In this document: positions 1 to 10,469 of the stretch, one piece after another
Position numbering within the stretch: the stretch's first letter is position 1
Layout of the letters: each line of letters begins with the position of its first letter
Source: Arthrobacter sp. NicSoilB4
GTDB taxonomy: Bacteria; Actinomycetota; Actinomycetes; Actinomycetales; Micrococcaceae
NCBI RefSeq assembly: GCF_019977335.1
Contig: NZ_AP024653.1
Span: 1,674,001 to 1,738,000 of the forward strand
Length of the DNA: 64,000 bases
Direction: 5' to 3'
Notes under the pieces: generated by a model
Told to the model about the DNA's origin: nothing
Seen by the model: only the letters and a program-made list of their open reading frames with translations
Database searches by the model: none
Position numbers and translations under genes: made by a program

Positions 1-1
1 G

Positions 2-3000
2 CACCGCGGCGCCGTGGGCGCCGACGAGGGTACCGGCGACGGGGCCGGACTGCTCATGCAGATCCCGGACGAATTCTTCCGCGCCGTCACCGACTTCGAA
101 CTTCCCGCCGCCGGACAGTTCGTGGTGGGCACGGCCTTCCTCCCGTCCGAGCAGCGCGAATCCGACGCCGCCAAGGCCGGCATCGAAGGCCTCGCCGCCG
201 ACGAGGGCCTGACCGTCCTTGGCTGGCGCGAAGTGCCGATCGTGGCCGGCCTGGTCGGGGCGATGGCCCGGGCCTGCATGCCGTACTTCTCCCAGCCGTT
301 CTTTGCCTCCAGCACCGGGGAAGTGCTGGAGCGCAACGAACTCGACTCCCGCGCCTGGCGGATCCGGAAGCGGGCGCAGAACAAGTTCGGCGTGTACTTC
401 CCGTCGCTTTCCTGCCGGACCATCGTCTACAAGGGCATGCTCACCACGGCCCAGCTGGAGCCGTTCTACCCGGACCTCTCGGACAAGCGCTTCAAGACCA
501 AGCTCGCGATCGTCCACTCGCGCTTCTCCACCAACACGTTCCCGTCCTGGCCGCTGGCCCAGCCTTTCCGGACCATCGCCCACAACGGCGAAATTAACAC
601 GGTCAAGGGAAACCGCAACTGGATGCGTGCCCGCCAGTCACAGCTCGCCAACCCGCTGCTGGGGGACTCGCCGGAAGAGCTGTACCCGATCTGCACGCCC
701 GGTGCCTCCGACTCGGCCTCCTTCGACGAGGTCGCGGAACTGCTCTGGCTTTCCGGCCGGCCGATCACGCACTCGATCATGATGATGATCCCCGAGGCCT
801 GGGAAAACCACGCCACGATGGATCCCGCCCGCCGCGCCTTCTACGAGTACCACTCGCTGCTCATGGAACCGTGGGACGGCCCCGCCGCCGTGTCCTTCAC
901 CGATGGCAGCCTGGTCGGCGCAACCCTGGACCGCAACGGCCTGCGGCCCGGCCGGTACTGGATCACCGAGGACGGCCTGGTCGTTTTCGCCTCCGAAGTC
1001 GGTGTGATCGACGTCGAACCCTCCAAGGTGGTCAAGAAGGGCCGCGTCTCGCCCGGCAAGATGTTCCTCGTGGACACCGACGCCGGCCGGATCATCGACG
1101 ACGCCGAGGTCAAGGCCGAGGTGGCGGCAGCGAACCCCTGGGCTGAGTGGCTCAAGGACAACCTGATCGACCTCAAGGACCTGCCCGAGCGCGAGCACGT
1201 TGTGCACACCGCCGCCTCAGTCAACATCCGCCAGCGCACCTTCGGCTACACCACCGAGGAACTGAAGATCCTGCTCGGCCCGATGGCTCGCACCGGCGCC
1301 GAACCGCTCGGGGCCATGGGGTCTGACACTCCGGTGGCTGTCCTCTCTAAGCGCCCGCGGCTGCTCTTCGACTACTTCGTGCAGTCCTTCGCGCAGGTCA
1401 CCAACCCGCCGCTGGACGCCATCCGCGAGGAACTCGTCACGTCGCTGACCTGCGCGATCGGCCCCAACGGCAACCTGCTGGACACCAAGCAGGTCCGCCA
1501 GCCGCAGGTTTCGCTGCCGTTCCCCGTGATCAACAACGACCAGCTCGCCAAGATCGCGAACATCGAGAACGCCGACGGTGACAAAGTCGCCATGAAGGTC
1601 CGCGGCCTCTACCGCCCCGAGGGCGGCGAGAACGCCCTCCGCGCCCGGCTCACCGAAATCTGCGAGCAGGTTTCCGGCGCCATCAACCGCGGCGTCCAGT
1701 ACGTCGTCCTCTCGGACCGTGACTCGAACGCCCAGTGGGCGCCGATCCCGTCCCTGCTCCTCGTCAGCGCCGTGCACCACCACCTGCTGCGCAGCGCCAA
1801 CCGCACCAAGACAGCCCTGGTGGTCGAGGCCGGCGACGTCCGCGAAACGCACCACGTGGCCGTGCTGATCGGCTACGGCGCCTCCGCCGTGAACCCGTAC
1901 CTGGCCATGGAATCCGTGGAGCAGCTCATCTCCACCGGCGATGTCCTCGGGGTCACCCCGCAGGACGGCGTCTACAACCTGATCAAGGGCCTCGGCAAGG
2001 GCGTCCTAAAGATCATGTCCAAGATGGGCATCTCCACCGTGGCCTCCTACACGGGAGCCCAGACCTTCGAAGCCCTCGGCCTCGGCCAGGACCTCGTGGA
2101 CGAGTACTTCTCCGGCACGCACTCCCAGCTCGGCGGCGTCGGCCTCGACGTCATCGCGGCCGAGGTCGCGGCGCGCCACCGGATGGCGTACCCCGAGAAC
2201 GGCATCGAGCAGCCGCACCAGGCCCTGATGGGCGGCGGCGAGTACCAGTGGCGCCGCGACGGCGAGCCGCACCTGTTCAACCCGGAGACCGTGTTCCGGC
2301 TGCAGCACGCCACGCGTGAGCGCCGCTACGACATCTTCAAGGCCTACACCCGAGGCGTGGACGACCAGTCCGAGAACCTCATGACCCTTCGCGGTCTCCT
2401 GAAGTTCAAGGCCGGGCTGCGCCCCGCGGTCCCGCTCGAGGAAGTCGAGTCCGTCTCCAGCATCGTGAAGCGGTTCTCCACCGGCGCGATGAGCTACGGC
2501 TCCATCTCCCAGGAGGCCCACGAAACCCTCGCGATCGCCATGAACCGGCTGGGCGGCAAGTCCAACACCGGTGAAGGCGGCGAGGACGTGGACCGCCTGC
2601 TGGATCCGACCCGCCGCTCGGCGGTCAAGCAGATCGCGTCCGGCCGCTTCGGCGTGACCAGCCTGTACCTGACCAACGCCGACGACATCCAGATCAAGAT
2701 GGCGCAGGGCGCCAAGCCCGGCGAGGGCGGCCAGCTGATGGCGCAGAAGGTCTACCCCTGGGTGGCCCGGACGCGGCACTCGACGCCCGGCGTGGGGCTC
2801 ATCTCCCCGCCGCCGCACCACGACATCTACTCGATCGAGGACCTCGCCCAGCTGATCTATGACGCGAAGCGGGCCAACCCCTCGGCCCGGGTGCACGTCA
2901 AGCTGGTCTCCGAGGTCGGGATCGGCACGGTGGCCGCCGGCGTCACGAAGGCCAAGGCCGACGTCGTCCTCGTTTCCGGGCACGACGGCGGTACCGGCGC

Positions 3001-4399
3001 CTCGCCGCTGAACTCGCTCAAGCATGCCGGTGTGCCGTGGGAGCTCGGCCTCGCGGAGACGCAGCAGACCCTTATGCTCAACGGCCTGCGCGACCGTGTG
3101 GTGGTGCAGGTGGACGGCCAGCTCAAGACCGGCCGCGACGTCGTGATCGCCGCGCTGCTCGGCGGCGAGGAGTTCGGTTTCGCCACCGCCCCGCTGGTGG
3201 TCTCCGGCTGCATCATGATGCGCGTCTGCCACCTCGACACCTGCCCGGTGGGCGTTGCGACGCAGAACCCGGAGCTGCGCTCCCGCTTCAACGGCAAGCC
3301 CGAATTCGTGGTCAACTTCTTTGAATTCCTCGCCGAGGAAGTCCGCGAGATCCTGGCCGAGCTGGGTCTCCGGAGCATCGAGGAAGCGATCGGCCACGCC
3401 GAAATGCTCGACACCCGTGAGGCGATCAACCACTGGAAGGCCGAAGGGCTGGACCTGGACCCGATCCTGCACGGACTCGAGTTCGACGACGACGCACCGC
3501 TGCGCAACCTCACCGGCCAGAACCACGAGCTGGACAAGCACTTCGACCAGCGCCTGATCGGCATGGCCGCGGAAGCCCTGAGCGACCGCAGCCCGGTCAA
3601 GATCGCCGTCGACGTCATCAACACGGACCGCTCCGTCGGCACCATGCTCGGCCACGTGGTCACCAAGACATTCAGCACGGACGTGCTGGCGACGGACACC
3701 ATCGACATCACGCTGACCGGCACCGCCGGCCAGTCGCTCGGTGCGTTCCTGCCGGCCGGCATCACGCTGCGGATGTTCGGTGACTCCAACGACTACGTCG
3801 GCAAGGGACTCTCCGGCGGGCGCATCATCGTCCGGCCGGACCGCACGAACGTCTTCCCGGCGGAACGCAACGTGATCGCCGGCAACGTGATCGGCTACGG
3901 CGCCACGAGCGGCGAGATGTTCCTGCGCGGCCAGGTCGGCGAACGCTTCCTGGTCCGCAACTCCGGCGCCACCGCGGTGGTCGAAGGAATCGGCGACCAC
4001 GGCTGCGAGTACATGACCGGCGGCCAGACGCTCATCATCGGGCGCACCGGCCGCAACTTCGGTGCCGGCATGTCCGGCGGCACGGCCTACGTGCTGGACC
4101 TGCAGACCGAACGCGTCAACAAGCAGGCCCTCGAAGCCGGTGAGCTGCAGCTGCGCGAACTGGACGCCGAGGACCGTGACATTGTCCATGGACTGCTGGT
4201 GAAGCATTCCGAGGAGACCGAGTCGCTGCTCGCGGCCCGGCTGCTCGAAAACTTCGACGACACCGCAGCCCGCATCACCAAGGTGCTGCCGCGCGACTAC
4301 GCGGCCGTACTGCAAACCCGTCTTGACGCCATCGAAGAGGGCCTTGACCCCGACGGCGAAGAAGTTTGGTCTCGAATCCTGGAGGTGACCGGTGGCTGA
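2..4399 (+). CDS. gltB: Glutamate synthase (NADPH) large subunit, 5' truncated by window edge
   Basis: Alpha subunit of GOGAT, which makes two glutamates from glutamine and 2-oxoglutarate in cytoplasmic nitrogen assimilation. The reading frame is open from base 2 ([16 protein letters not shown]), so the N-terminal catalytic Cys and first residues lie outside the window. Visible are the rest of the class-II glutaminase domain ([14 protein letters not shown]), the central domain, the FMN-binding synthase barrel, the 3Fe-4S cysteines in [15 protein letters not shown] (bases about 3209-3253), and the C-terminal GXGXG-type beta-helix ([17 protein letters not shown]). About 1465 codons remain of a family of roughly 1510-1530 residues. 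The stop overlaps the gltD start by 8 bases, indicating translational coupling. Confidence 0.97.
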   Translation, partial: HRGAVGADEGTGDGAGLLMQIPDEFFRAVTDFELPAAGQFVVGTAFLPSEQRESDAAKAGIEGLAADEGLTVLGWREVPIVAGLVGAMARACMPYFSQPFFASSTGEVLERNELDSRAWRIRKRAQNKFGVYFPSLSCRTIVYKGMLTTAQLEPFYPDLSDKRFKTKLAIVHSRFSTNTFPSWPLAQPFRTIAHNGEINTVKGNRNWMRARQSQLANPLLGDSPEELYPICTPGASDSASFDEVAELLWLSGRPITHSIMMMIPEAWENHATMDPARRAFYEYHSLLMEPWDGPAAVSFTDGSLVGATLDRNGLRPGRYWITEDGLVVFASEVGVIDVEPSKVVKKGRVSPGKMFLVDTDAGRIIDDAEVKAEVAAANPWAEWLKDNLIDLKDLPEREHVVHTAASVNIRQRTFGYTTEELKILLGPMARTGAEPLGAMGSDTPVAVLSKRPRLLFDYFVQSFAQVTNPPLDAIREELVTSLTCAIGPNGNLLDTKQVRQPQVSLPFPVINNDQLAKIANIENADGDKVAMKVRGLYRPEGGENALRARLTEICEQVSGAINRGVQYVVLSDRDSNAQWAPIPSLLLVSAVHHHLLRSANRTKTALVVEAGDVRETHHVAVLIGYGASAVNPYLAMESVEQLISTGDVLGVTPQDGVYNLIKGLGKGVLKIMSKMGISTVASYTGAQTFEALGLGQDLVDEYFSGTHSQLGGVGLDVIAAEVAARHRMAYPENGIEQPHQALMGGGEYQWRRDGEPHLFNPETVFRLQHATRERRYDIFKAYTRGVDDQSENLMTLRGLLKFKAGLRPAVPLEEVESVSSIVKRFSTGAMSYGSISQEAHETLAIAMNRLGGKSNTGEGGEDVDRLLDPTRRSAVKQIASGRFGVTSLYLTNADDIQIKMAQGAKPGEGGQLMAQKVYPWVARTRHSTPGVGLISPPPHHDIYSIEDLAQLIYDAKRANPSARVHVKLVSEVGIGTVAAGVTKAKADVVLVSGHDGGTGASPLNSLKHAGVPWELGLAETQQTLMLNGLRDRVVVQVDGQLKTGRDVVIAALLGGEEFGFATAPLVVSGCIMMRVCHLDTCPVGVATQNPELRSRFNGKPEFVVNFFEFLAEEVREILAELGLRSIEEAIGHAEMLDTREAINHWKAEGLDLDPILHGLEFDDDAPLRNLTGQNHELDKHFDQRLIGMAAEALSDRSPVKIAVDVINTDRSVGTMLGHVVTKTFSTDVLATDTIDITLTGTAGQSLGAFLPAGITLRMFGDSNDYVGKGLSGGRIIVRPDRTNVFPAERNVIAGNVIGYGATSGEMFLRGQVGERFLVRNSGATAVVEGIGDHGCEYMTGGQTLIIGRTGRNFGAGMSGGTAYVLDLQTERVNKQALEAGELQLRELDAEDRDIVHGLLVKHSEETESLLAARLLENFDDTAARITKVLPRDYAAVLQTRLDAIEEGLDPDGEEVWSRILEVTGG

Positions 4400-5849
4400 T
4401 CCACGCGGATTTCTGAAAGTACGTCAGCGCGAAACCCAGCCCCGCCGTCCCGTTCCGGTCCGCATCATGGACTGGAAGGAAGTCTATGAGGCCCAGGAAA
4501 AGGGAGTCCTCAAGGCCCAGGCCGGCCGCTGCATGGACTGCGGCGTGCCGTTCTGCCACCAGGGCTGCCCGCTGGGCAACCTCATTCCGGAGTGGAATGA
4601 CCTGGTCTGGCGGGACAAGGGCGAGGAAGCGATGGAGCGGCTGCACGCCACCAACAACTTCCCCGAGTTCACGGGCCGGCTCTGCCCGGCGCCCTGCGAG
4701 GCCTCCTGCGTGCTGGGCATCAACCAGCCCGCCGTGACCATCAAGCAGGTCGAGGTCTCGATCGTGGACCAGGCGTTCGAGAACGGCTGGGTCAACCCGC
4801 TGCCGCCGGCCCGCCTCAGCGGCAAGACGGTCGCCGTCGTCGGCTCAGGCCCCGCCGGGCTCGCCGTCGCACAGCAGCTGACCCGCGTGGGCCACACTGT
4901 CGCCGTCTACGAACGCGACGACAAGATCGGCGGGCTCCTGCGCTACGGGATCCCCGATTTCAAGATGGAAAAAGAGCAGGTCGACCGCCGGCTGGAGCAG
5001 ATGAAGGCCGAAGGCACCCGCTTCCGGACCGGCGTCGCCGTCGGCACCGACGTGACGTGGGAGCAGCTGCGCCGCCGGTACGACGCCGTCGTGGTGGCCA
5101 CCGGCGCCACCGTCCCGCGGGACCTGCCGATCCCGGGCCGCGAGCTCGAGGGCGTGCACTTCGCGATGGACTACCTTGTCCCGGCCAACCGGGTGGTGGC
5201 GGGGGAGACGGTGGAGAACCAGATCAACGCCGCCGGCAAGCACGTCGTCATCCTTGGCGGCGGCGACACCGGCGCGGACTGCCTCGGCACCGCGCACCGG
5301 CACCAGGCCGCGTCGGTCACCACCCTGGCGATCGGCAAGCAGCCGCCGGCGGAGCGCGCCAGCCACCAGCCGTGGCCGACGTTCCCCACGCTGTTCGAAG
5401 TTGCCAGCGCGCACGAGGAAGGCGGCGAACGCACCTACCTCGCCTCCACCGTGGAGTTCGTTGGCGAGAACGGCAAGCTCACGGGCGTGAAGGTGGCCGA
5501 GACGGAATTCGTCGACGGCAAGCGCCTCCCGAAGGCCGGCACCGAGCGGATCATCGCCGCGGACTTGGTCTTCCTGTCCCTGGGCTTCACCGGCCCGGAG
5601 CCTGCCGGGATCACCGAGCAGGTCAGCGCCGAGTTCGACGGCCGCGGCAACGTGGCCCGCGACGGGTACTACATGACCAACACGGAAGGCATCTTCGTCG
5701 CCGGAGACGCCGGCCGCGGGCAGTCGCTGATCGTCTGGGCCATCGCCGAGGGGCGCGCGTGCGCCGCCGCGGTGGACAAATTCCTCATGGGCAGCACCAT
5801 CCTTCCGGCTCCCGTGGCGCCGACCGACCGGGCCATGGCCGTCCTGTAG
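4392..5849 (+). CDS. gltD: Glutamate synthase small (beta) subunit
   Basis: 485-residue flavoprotein that passes electrons from NADPH to the GltB subunit. The N-terminal part carries two cysteine clusters for Fe-S centres ([14 protein letters not shown] near residue 47, and CPAPCEASC near residue 97). An FAD Rossmann motif follows ([12 protein letters not shown], near residue 150), then an NADPH Rossmann motif ([12 protein letters not shown], near residue 285) and a C-terminal FAD contact ([13 protein letters not shown]). The GTG start lies inside the end of gltB (8-base overlap), behind a GGAGGTGACC ribosome-binding sequence. Length is normal for the family. Confidence 0.97.
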   Translation: MADPRGFLKVRQRETQPRRPVPVRIMDWKEVYEAQEKGVLKAQAGRCMDCGVPFCHQGCPLGNLIPEWNDLVWRDKGEEAMERLHATNNFPEFTGRLCPAPCEASCVLGINQPAVTIKQVEVSIVDQAFENGWVNPLPPARLSGKTVAVVGSGPAGLAVAQQLTRVGHTVAVYERDDKIGGLLRYGIPDFKMEKEQVDRRLEQMKAEGTRFRTGVAVGTDVTWEQLRRRYDAVVVATGATVPRDLPIPGRELEGVHFAMDYLVPANRVVAGETVENQINAAGKHVVILGGGDTGADCLGTAHRHQAASVTTLAIGKQPPAERASHQPWPTFPTLFEVASAHEEGGERTYLASTVEFVGENGKLTGVKVAETEFVDGKRLPKAGTERIIAADLVFLSLGFTGPEPAGITEQVSAEFDGRGNVARDGYYMTNTEGIFVAGDAGRGQSLIVWAIAEGRACAAAVDKFLMGSTILPAPVAPTDRAMAVL

Positions 5850-5922
5850 GCCGCATCCAACGGTCTCCGGCCGTTCATCCTGAAACAACTTCATCAATGC
5901 AATCGACTACTAGGGTAGGTAT

Positions 5923-7422
5923 ATGAGACGCGCTAAAATCGTGGCCACGTTCGGACCGGCAATCGCAAGCTTCGAGAACACTCTCGCGGTGCTGGAAGCC
6001 GGCGTCGACGTGGCCCGCATGAACATGAGCCACGGGGACTACTCCGTGCACGACTCCACGTACGAGAACGTCCGCAAGGCAGCAGGACAGCTCGGTAAGC
6101 CCGTCGCTGTCATGGCCGACCTGCAGGGGCCGAAGATCCGCCTCGGCCGGTTCGTGGACGGACCGCACCTCCTGGCCGTCGGTGACACGTTCACCATCAC
6201 CACGGAGGACGTCCCGGGCACCAAGGACATCTGCTCCACGACGCTCAAGAGCCTCACCGAAGACGTCAACCCCGGCGACGCGCTGCTGATCGACGACGGC
6301 AAGGTCGCGCTCCGCGCGATCGACGTCGACGACGTCAAGGTGGTCGCCCAGGTCATTGTTGGCGGCTACGTGTCGAACAACAAGGGCATCAACCTGCCCG
6401 GCGTTGCGGTCAACGTTCCGGCGCTGAGCGAAAAGGACGAGGACGATCTGCGGTGGGCCATGCGCCGCGGCGTGGACATGGTGGCCCTCTCCTTCGTCCG
6501 GGACGCCTCGGACATCAAGCGCGTGCACGAGATCATGGACGAGGAGGGCCGCCGCGTCCCGGTGATCGCCAAGATCGAAAAGCCGCAGGCCGTCGAGCAG
6601 CTGCCCGAGATCATTGACGCCTTCGACGCCATCATGGTGGCCCGTGGCGACCTCGGCGTGGAACTTCCCCTCGAGGAAGTGCCGATCGTACAGAAGCGTG
6701 CCATCGAACTGGCCCGCCGCTGGGCCAAGCCGGTCATCGTGGCAACCCAGGTGCTCGAGTCCATGATCGACAACCCGCGCCCGACCCGCGCCGAGGCCTC
6801 CGACTGCGCCAACGCCGTCCTCGACGGCGCCGACGCGGTCATGCTCTCGGGCGAGACCAGCGTGGGCAAGTTCCCGATCGAGACCGTCAAGACCATGGCC
6901 CGGATCATCGAATCCACCGAGGTCCACGGCCTGGAGCGCGTCCCCCCGCTGGGCACCAAGCCCAAGACCCGCGGCGGCGCCATCACCCGTGCCGCCGTCG
7001 AAATCGCCGACCAGCTGGATGCGAAGTACATCTGTACCTTCACCCAGTCCGGCGACTCGGCACGCCGTCTGTCGCGGCTGCGTCCGATCCGCCCTGTCTT
7101 TGCCTTCACGCCGGTGGAGCAGGTCTGGAACCAGCTGGCTCTGACCTGGGGCATCATGCCGGTGCTGGTTCCGATGGTGAACCACACCGATGCGATGACC
7201 GCGCAGGTCGACCGCAGCCTGCTGAGCCTCGATGTCGTGGAGGACGGCGACATGGTGGTCATCGCCGCCGGTTCGCCTCCCGGAAAGGCCGGCTCCACGA
7301 ACATGCTGAAGGTCCACAAGGTCGGCGACCTGGCCGACGCCGGCAGCACCGGCGAAGCCGAGGTCGCCAAGGACAAGCTCGGCCCCTGGCCGGAAAAGAA
7401 GAAGAAGAGCACTAAGGCTTAG
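5923..7422 (+). CDS. pyk: Pyruvate kinase
   Basis: 499 residues; the last glycolytic step, phosphoenolpyruvate plus ADP to pyruvate plus ATP, in the cytoplasm. Diagnostic segments are MNMSHGDY (substrate Arg/Asn loop), KIEKPQAV with the catalytic Lys, MVARGDLGVELP (metal-binding) and ATQVLESMI, followed by the alpha/beta C-terminal domain (FTQSGDSARRLSRLRP). The ATG lies 73 bases after gltD, preceded by AGGGTAGGT. The C-terminus is a short Lys-rich tail (KKKKSTKA). A strong terminator follows directly, so pyk ends a transcription unit. Confidence 0.97.
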   Translation: MRRAKIVATFGPAIASFENTLAVLEAGVDVARMNMSHGDYSVHDSTYENVRKAAGQLGKPVAVMADLQGPKIRLGRFVDGPHLLAVGDTFTITTEDVPGTKDICSTTLKSLTEDVNPGDALLIDDGKVALRAIDVDDVKVVAQVIVGGYVSNNKGINLPGVAVNVPALSEKDEDDLRWAMRRGVDMVALSFVRDASDIKRVHEIMDEEGRRVPVIAKIEKPQAVEQLPEIIDAFDAIMVARGDLGVELPLEEVPIVQKRAIELARRWAKPVIVATQVLESMIDNPRPTRAEASDCANAVLDGADAVMLSGETSVGKFPIETVKTMARIIESTEVHGLERVPPLGTKPKTRGGAITRAAVEIADQLDAKYICTFTQSGDSARRLSRLRPIRPVFAFTPVEQVWNQLALTWGIMPVLVPMVNHTDAMTAQVDRSLLSLDVVEDGDMVVIAAGSPPGKAGSTNMLKVHKVGDLADAGSTGEAEVAKDKLGPWPEKKKKSTKA

Positions 7423-7440
7423 CGGCTCAGTTTCAGACAA

Positions 7441-7497
7441 AAAGGGAGGGCCCCCGCCACGTTCACACGCGGCGGGGACCCTCCCTTTTGGTCTTTT
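7441..7497 (+). terminator. Rho-independent terminator after pyk
   Basis: Long hairpin: AAAGGGAGGG followed by CCCCGCC pairs with GGCGGGG and CCCTCCCTTT, with one mismatch or bulge, then a T-rich stretch (TTTTGGTCTTTT). It lies between pyk and the converging DUF302 gene and could serve both strands. Confidence 0.9.
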
Positions 7498-7509
7498 GAA
7501 TGCGGCCGG

Positions 7510-7950
7510 CTATGCCCGGGGCGTGACACCAGCCGCTGCCCCGGATGCGGCGAGGCCGGCAAGGGCTTTACGGAGCCGGGCGTCGGCGTCGTTGGCCACG
7601 TCCTGGACGGCAGGGTTGTCGCTGAGCTGGACCATCGTCTGGGGGTCGATGGCGTCGATGGTCGTGACGGCGGCGTCCTTGCCGCGGCGGACTACAACGT
7701 TGCAGGGCAGCAGCGCGCCGAGTTCAGGTTCGGCTGCGAGGGCGCGGCTGGCCAAGGCCGGGTTGCAGGCGCCGAGGATGACGTAGTCGCCGATGGCGGC
7801 GGCGGCCTCGGTGCCGAGTTTGGCCTCAAAGGTGGCGCGGACGTTGATTTCGGACAGGATGCCGAAGCCTTGTTCGGCCAGGGCATCGCGGGTCCGCTGT
7901 ACTGACTCTTCCCAGGAAAGCGGCAGAGTCGCGGTGTGGGTGTAGCGCAT
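7510..7950 (-). CDS. DUF302 domain protein
   Basis: 146-residue cytoplasmic protein. The start is MRYTHTATL at 7950, chosen because GAAAGGAGCC lies just upstream; the frame is open further upstream but that part looks noncoding. The DUF302 fold is recognisable from the N-terminal strand/helix (SWEESVQRTRDALAEQGFGI), GACNPALASRAL and LLPCNVVVRRG. Members of this family often sit beside CsoR-type repressors and thiol or metal-stress genes; their biochemical role is unknown. A CsoR-like palindrome overlaps the expected promoter. The gene diverges from two DUF202 membrane genes. Confidence 0.88.
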   Translation of the reverse strand: MRYTHTATLPLSWEESVQRTRDALAEQGFGILSEINVRATFEAKLGTEAAAAIGDYVILGACNPALASRALAAEPELGALLPCNVVVRRGKDAAVTTIDAIDPQTMVQLSDNPAVQDVANDADARLRKALAGLAASGAAAGVTPRA

Positions 7951-7976
7951 GTGGGGCTCCTTTCGATACCCCAGTG

Positions 7977-8010
7977 TATACCCCCGGGGGTGTTTGCCTA
8001 CCCCGGGTCG
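7977..8010. promoter_or_regulatory. CsoR-like operator upstream of DUF302 gene
   Basis: The palindrome ATACCCCCGGGGGTGT (7978-7993) lies 28-43 bases upstream of the DUF302 start codon, followed by a partial second copy, TACCCCGGGT (8000-8009). It resembles the ATACCCC..GGGGTAT sites bound by CsoR/RcnR-family copper or sulfur-responsive repressors. Binding is inferred from the motif; no CsoR gene is in this window. Confidence 0.6.
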
Positions 8011-8093
8011 TATCTGCAATGCTCGAAGGGTCCTTGGTGGTCCGGTTGTAGATGGCGCCGGGCCCTTTAGTTCCCCTTCAACCAGAAAGCGCC

Positions 8094-8462
8094 GTGACTG
8101 ACGCGACAAGACGATTCCCGGCAGCGCTGTTTTCGCAGGGATCAGATCCGGACGCCCGGTTCAGCCTCGCCAACGAGCGCACCTTCCTGGCTTGGATTCG
8201 GACCTCACTGGCGCTGCTTGCCAGCGGCGTCGCCTTGGAGGCTCTCGGACTGAATCTTCAGGATGGGCTGCGCCTTTCAGCCTCCATTGTCCTCATCGTC
8301 GCCGGGATTGCGGCCCCTGTACAGGCCTGGTTTGGCTGGATGCAGATCGAACGCGCACTGCGCCTCGACAGGCCGCTGCCGGCCGCCCGTCTTACGTTCC
8401 CCATCGGGGCCGCCGTTTCGGTGGCAGGGGTCCTGGTCTTCCTTGGGATTGTCCTCGCCTGA
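8094..8462 (+). CDS. DUF202 / YidH-family inner-membrane protein
   Basis: Small integral membrane protein of 122 residues from the GTG at 8094 (136 if the in-frame ATG at 8052 is used). The DUF202 signature FSLANERTFLAWIRTSLALL is followed by three predicted membrane segments (about 30-50, 60-80 and 95-120). The function of the family is unknown. The stop overlaps the next gene by one base (TGATG), so the two DUF202 genes form an operon, the usual pairing for this family. Confidence 0.85.
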   Translation: MTDATRRFPAALFSQGSDPDARFSLANERTFLAWIRTSLALLASGVALEALGLNLQDGLRLSASIVLIVAGIAAPVQAWFGWMQIERALRLDRPLPAARLTFPIGAAVSVAGVLVFLGIVLA

Positions 8463-8844
8463 TGTCAGAGGGTACTGCGGGCGAATCCGGCCGGGGAGGC
8501 CGTCCGTTCGACGCCGGACTGCAGCCTAAACGCACCGCGCTGGCCTGGCGCCGGACGGCACTGGCGGTAGCCGTCGCATGCCTGGCGGCGCTGCGCATCC
8601 TGCCGGAAGTTTTGGGCTCGTGGGCCCTCCTTCCGGCCGCGCTGGGGGCATGCGTTTCCTTTGTGGCCCTTGTGCTCACGCACCGGCGTTATCGCCGCAT
8701 CCACACGATACTCACGTCATCCGGGACTGACAGGGTGGCGCTCGGCGGGGAGTCCTGCCCGCCTTGATCGCCGGGGCCACCTTGGGCGGAGGAGTGCTTT
8801 CGCTTGTTGCCGCGCTGGGGCTCAGCGAGTACCTGGCGCACTAG
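8462..8844 (+). CDS. Second DUF202 membrane protein, probable frameshift near 8747
   Basis: The ATG overlaps the stop of the upstream DUF202 gene. The N-terminal part (QPKRTALAWRRTALAVAVA) and two membrane segments are typical of the short DUF202 partner. The frame closes at 8767 after ALGGESCPP, giving 101 residues. The -1 frame continues with a convincing third membrane segment (LIAGATLGGGVLSLVAALGL) to a stop at 8842-8844. Adding one G to the GGGG run at 8747-8750 would restore a protein of about 127 residues ending SEYLAH. This is either a sequencing error or a recent single-base deletion. Confidence 0.75.
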
Positions 8845-8854
8845 CGTTAAACAA

Positions 8855-8894
8855 CCGGATCCGGGAGGCTGCCGGTGCAGCCTCCCGGATCCGG
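8855..8894. terminator. Perfect hairpin between converging genes
   Basis: 18-base-pair perfect stem (CCGGATCCGGGAGGCTGC) with a CGGT loop, between the DUF202 operon and the converging regulator gene. There is no long T tract on either side, but position and strength suggest a shared transcription end. Confidence 0.75.
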
Positions 8895-8907
8895 GTAAGA
8901 GTGTGAA

Positions 8908-9513
8908 CTAGTTGACCTGGTTGATGATGGTCTCGGCGACCTCGCGCATGCTCAGGCGGCGGTCCATCGAGGTCTTCTGGATCCAGCGGAACGCCTCCGG
9001 CTCCGTCAGGCCCATCTTGGTCGTGAGCAGGCTCTTGGCGCGCTCCACGAGCTTGCGGGTGGCGAACTGCTCCTGCAGGTCGGTCACTTCGCTTTCGAGG
9101 GCCTTGATTTCCTCGTGGCGGGAGAGGGCGATTTCCAGGGCGGGGATGAGGTCCGCGGGGGTGAAGGGTTTGACCACGTAGGCCATGGCGCCGGCGTCGC
9201 GGGCTCGCTCGACGAGTTCCTTCTGGCTGAACGCGGTCAGCAGGACAACGGGGGCGATCCGGGCCTTGACGATCTTCTCGGCCGCGGAGATACCGTCCAT
9301 GACAGGCATTTTGACGTCCATCAGGACCAGGTCCGGCTTCAGTTCTTCAGCGAGCTGCACGGCCTTCTCGCCGTTGTCCGCTTCGCCGACGACGTCGTAG
9401 CCTTCGCCCCGCAGGATCTCGATGATGTCGAGGCGGATGAGGGTCTCGTCCTCGGCGACGACCACGCGGCGCGCCGGCTTGGACGTGGGGTTTGACTCCG
9501 TCTGTTCTGACAC
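8908..9513 (-). CDS. pdtaR: Two-component response regulator with ANTAR RNA-binding output (PdtaR-like)
   Basis: 201 residues. The N-terminal receiver has the acidic pair EDE (about 21-23), phosphoacceptor Asp66 (LVLMDVKMP) and Lys115 (VVKPF). The C-terminal ANTAR domain (about 140-201) carries RAKSLLTTKMGLTEPEAFRWIQ and RLSMREVAETII. ANTAR proteins bind paired hexaloop hairpins in nascent RNA and prevent termination; the mycobacterial homologue PdtaR works with the kinase PdtaS. No kinase gene is adjacent. A GGAGT ribosome-binding site precedes the ATG. Its position beside pyk and tRNA-Leu is typical of Arthrobacter cores. Confidence 0.93.
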   Translation of the reverse strand: MSEQTESNPTSKPARRVVVAEDETLIRLDIIEILRGEGYDVVGEADNGEKAVQLAEELKPDLVLMDVKMPVMDGISAAEKIVKARIAPVVLLTAFSQKELVERARDAGAMAYVVKPFTPADLIPALEIALSRHEEIKALESEVTDLQEQFATRKLVERAKSLLTTKMGLTEPEAFRWIQKTSMDRRLSMREVAETIINQVN

Positions 9514-9717
9514 GGGAACTCCTTGGAAAGGTACGGCGGGAACAGGACCATCTTAGGTTCTGTCCGCTGTGTACTTGGACCGGTTATGTTCGATGCGGCG
9601 TCACTGGCGCGATTCTGGAATTCAGCCTATCTGCATGTAGAGTAATTTCGCGCACTGGAAGCGATCGCGTTGCTCACAGCACTGTGGTTGAGTGATTGTT
9701 ACACTGGTGTACTCCGC

Positions 9718-9799
9718 GCCCGAGTGGCGGAATTGGCAGACGCGCCGCACTCAAAATGCGGTATCGAAAGGTGTGTGGGTTCGAGTCCCACCTCGGGCA
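9718..9799 (+). tRNA. tRNA-Leu (anticodon CAA)
   Basis: Complete cloverleaf: acceptor stem GCCCGAG/CTCGGGC (7 perfect pairs), anticodon stem CCGCA/TGCGG with loop CTCAAAA, a long variable arm typical of leucine tRNA, and T arm GTGGG-TTCGAGT-CCCAC. CCA is not encoded. A TACACT -10-like hexamer lies at 9700-9705. The last 8 nt and the downstream terminator are duplicated at 28858. Confidence 0.97.
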
Positions 9800-9885
9800 C
9801 GTGTTTTCCCTGTTCAGGGGCTTGTGGGTCTCTGAGTGTGCACAAACTGTTCACGGATGGCCCCTTTGGGGGCCTTTTTTGTTGG
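9792..9885 (+). repeat. Direct repeat, left copy (tRNA-Leu 3' end plus terminator); candidate attachment site
   Basis: The 94 bases from the 3' acceptor strand of tRNA-Leu through the terminator match 28858-28951 without gaps, about 84 of 94 identical by eye. The first 34 bases have only one mismatch. This is consistent with the left boundary of a segment inserted at the tRNA 3' end. Confidence 0.7.
9859..9880 (+). terminator. Terminator of tRNA-Leu
   Basis: GGCCCC-TTTG-GGGGCC followed by six T residues: a textbook intrinsic terminator 60 bases after the tRNA. A near-identical copy lies at 28925-28946. Confidence 0.92.
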
Positions 9886-10469
9886 TCTCCGTTGCTGTGG
9901 CCGGACGGCTCCTTCTCGTGGCGTGGACAGCGGTGTTGCTGCGTACTCCTTCATGGCCGGAGGCGCTTGGAACCGCATGACTTTCAGAGGCCTGGGGCAA
10001 ACCCCCCGTGGTCATCAAAGTCGACGGCTTCCACTACGGTTCCCTGGGTGGAGGAGGCCCAGGCCCGTGGACTGAAGAAGTCCCCCCGAACTACCGAGCA
10101 GGCTTGTGGGTACTTGATGCCGCGGGCGCTCCGGGATGCCGCCGACGGCTTCGAGAGTTCCGCGGTTGTGGCGTGGATAGCGTCTGGAGGATGGATTACT
10201 AGGAACATCTTGCGGGCCCTTGCTTGCGTCCCGATCATGCGGATGGCCGGAGCCGTAGTGCCTCCGGACCGGACTTCACGTCGGGTCTTGTGCTCGATCC
10301 AGCCTTTTCACAAGTTGTGCGAGGCACTATTTGAGGAGGATTGAGCAAGCCATGACCTGACGTGGAAGGAGGAAGCGGCCGGCATGCCTCAGGGCGGCTT
10401 GATCTCCGGCATTGGGTGCCCATGCGGCTGTCCGCATCGGCATGCATCGCTCACCATTAAGGAGGGGTC
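9886..10469. other. Non-coding stretch after tRNA-Leu
   Basis: No frame here gives a recognisable protein, start context or family motif. The first bases (to about 9999) still show patchy similarity to 28952-29035, such as TTCATGGC and GCATGA, extending the duplication. The end holds the ribosome-binding site of the multicopper oxidase gene. Confidence 0.5.

Noticed and set aside
2006..4315. 769-codon minus-strand open frame inside gltB
   Set aside because: Antisense shadow of a high-GC gene; no motif, no ribosome-binding site, and gltB is certain.
5875..7440. 521-codon minus-strand open frame opposite pyk
   Set aside because: Antisense shadow; composition rich in His/Asp/Gly typical of the reverse frame.
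9670..10344. 224-codon open frame through tRNA-Leu
   Set aside because: It reads across the tRNA and its terminator; clearly not a protein gene.
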